A stretch of DNA of 6,400 nucleotides, taken from contig DJUI01000066.1 of NCBI GenBank assembly GCA_002438305.1, positions 1 to 6,400 on the forward strand, given 5' to 3'. The stretch comes from Staphylococcaceae bacterium UBA6286. Its GTDB lineage: Bacteria; Bacillota; Bacilli; Staphylococcales; Staphylococcaceae. A program made the translations under genes and the position numbers. The notes beneath the pieces are model-generated. The model saw only the letters and a list, made by a program, of their open reading frames with translations, was not told the origin of the DNA and did no database searches. This document shows positions 5,774 to 6,400 of the stretch, piece by piece (within the stretch, counting starts at the first letter, position 1; every line of letters starts with the position of its first letter).

Positions 5774-5793
5774 AATTGAATCACACTTCAATT
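5774..5793. repeat. inverted repeat at the transaldolase transcription start
   Basis: AATTGAA (5774-5780) and TTCAATT (5787-5793) form a perfect 7-bp inverted repeat with a 6-base centre, TCACAC. It spans the predicted transcription start and ends three bases before the AGGAGG ribosome binding site. It could be a repressor operator or a small leader hairpin; nothing identifies the protein. Confidence 0.5.
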
Positions 5794-5808
5794 ACAGGAG
5801 GAATAGTA

Positions 5809-6400
5809 ATGGAAAACTTGAAAGTACAAGTATTTGCAGATGGCGCTGATATCGAGCAGATGAAATCAGCTTACAATAACAAAGAAGTAGATGGATTCAC
5901 AACGAACCCGTCATTGATGGCAAAAGCAGGTGTAACTGACTACAAAGAGTTTGCAGAAAATGCAGTTAAAGCGATTCCTGATGCATCTATTTCATTTGAA
6001 GTATTCGCAGATGACATGGAGACGATGCGTAAAGAAGCTGAAATCCTGATGGGCTACGGCGATAATGTCTTCGTCAAAATACCAGTCGTCAATACAAAAG
6101 GCGAATCTATGATTCCACTGATTAAAGAATTGTCTGAGAAAGATGTTCAATTGAATGTCACTGCGGTCTATACGATTGAACAAGTGAAAGAAATCACGGA
6201 TGCCGTCAAAGCAGGCGTGCCAACATACGTCTCTGTATTTGCAGGAAGAATTGCGGATACAGGTGTTGATCCCCTACCGTTGATGAAAGAAGCAGAAAAA
6301 GTATGTCACTCAAAAGAAGGCGTCATGCTGTTATGGGCAAGCTGCCGTGAACTATACAATGTCATCCAGGCAGACGAAATCGGCTGTGATATCATTACAT
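5809..6400 (+). CDS. tal: transaldolase / fructose-6-phosphate aldolase-like protein, N-terminal 197 residues (3' end outside window)
   Basis: Cytosolic class I aldolase of the short transaldolase/FSA group. It would move a dihydroxyacetone unit between sugar phosphates in the non-oxidative pentose phosphate pathway through a Schiff base on lysine. ATG 5809 follows AGGAGG (5796-5801) at seven bases. Motifs are VFADGADIEQM (8-18), FTTNPSLMAKAGV (30-42), FVKIP (88-92) with the probable Schiff-base Lys90, NVTAVYT (116-122), SVFAGRIADTGVDP (142-155) and LLWASCRE (174-181). The frame is open to the window edge with 197 complete codons; staphylococcal relatives have about 237 residues as I recall, so about 40 are missing. 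Whether it acts as true transaldolase or fructose-6-phosphate aldolase cannot be decided by eye. The gene is divergent from the membrane protein-crcB unit. Confidence 0.94.
   Translation, partial: MENLKVQVFADGADIEQMKSAYNNKEVDGFTTNPSLMAKAGVTDYKEFAENAVKAIPDASISFEVFADDMETMRKEAEILMGYGDNVFVKIPVVNTKGESMIPLIKELSEKDVQLNVTAVYTIEQVKEITDAVKAGVPTYVSVFAGRIADTGVDPLPLMKEAEKVCHSKEGVMLLWASCRELYNVIQADEIGCDIIT

Noticed and set aside
5992..6183. Minus-strand 63-residue open frame inside the transaldolase gene
   Set aside because: Shadow of a conserved coding region including the Schiff-base lysine segment; no independent support.
1..6400. Mobile elements, CRISPR arrays, tRNA/rRNA genes, phage or defence genes
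   Set aside because: No direct repeats with spacers, no transposase or integrase motifs, no cloverleaf. Every long open region is a recognisable housekeeping or membrane gene.

Overview
The window comes from a low-GC Gram-positive chromosome, most probably of the Staphylococcaceae. Several proteins (the partial PckA, MetK, the tandem CrcB pair and the FSA-like transaldolase) read like staphylococcal/bacillar versions, and from memory the order pckA - metK - membrane protein - aldo/keto reductase - crcB/crcB - transaldolase resembles the Staphylococcus aureus order. The base composition looks richer in G+C (mid-40s % by eye) than S. aureus, so a relative such as Macrococcus or Salinicoccus is more likely than S. 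aureus itself; the genus is inference. Everything looks like vertically inherited core genome. I see no mobile element, CRISPR array, tRNA or rRNA.

Region by region. (1) 1-1059, minus strand: the first two thirds of pckA (ATP-type PEP carboxykinase), cut by the window edge. (2) 1060-1442: a 383-base divergent control region. The pckA side carries an extended -10 promoter, a match to the CcpN box recalled from Bacillus subtilis and a near-consensus cre. The metK side carries a strong sigma-A promoter, a complete SAM-I (S-box) riboswitch and its terminator hairpin. (3) 1443-2633: metK from a TTG start, closed by a terminator. (4) 2801-3712: a membrane-anchored coiled-coil protein with a NERD-like domain that lacks the expected nuclease residues. 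(5) 3781-4620: an aldo/keto reductase of the glyoxal/methylglyoxal reductase type behind a good sigma-B-type promoter. (6) 4620-4660: a perfect 18-bp hairpin acting as a shared terminator between convergent units. (7) 4664-5661, minus strand: a three-gene unit of a small three-helix membrane protein and two CrcB/Fluc fluoride-channel subunits whose reading frames overlap by ATGA. (8) 5662-5808: a divergent promoter region. (9) 5809 to the end: a transaldolase/fructose-6-phosphate aldolase-like gene, cut by the window edge.

Functionally the genes are a mixed housekeeping set: gluconeogenesis (pckA), S-adenosylmethionine supply (metK), carbonyl detoxification (aldo/keto reductase), fluoride export (crcB pair) and the pentose phosphate pathway (transaldolase). 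They are mostly separate transcription units. The most informative content is regulatory (candidate dual glucose control of pckA, SAM control of metK, candidate sigma-B control of the reductase), plus the degenerate NERD-like protein. I found no clear new multigene system.
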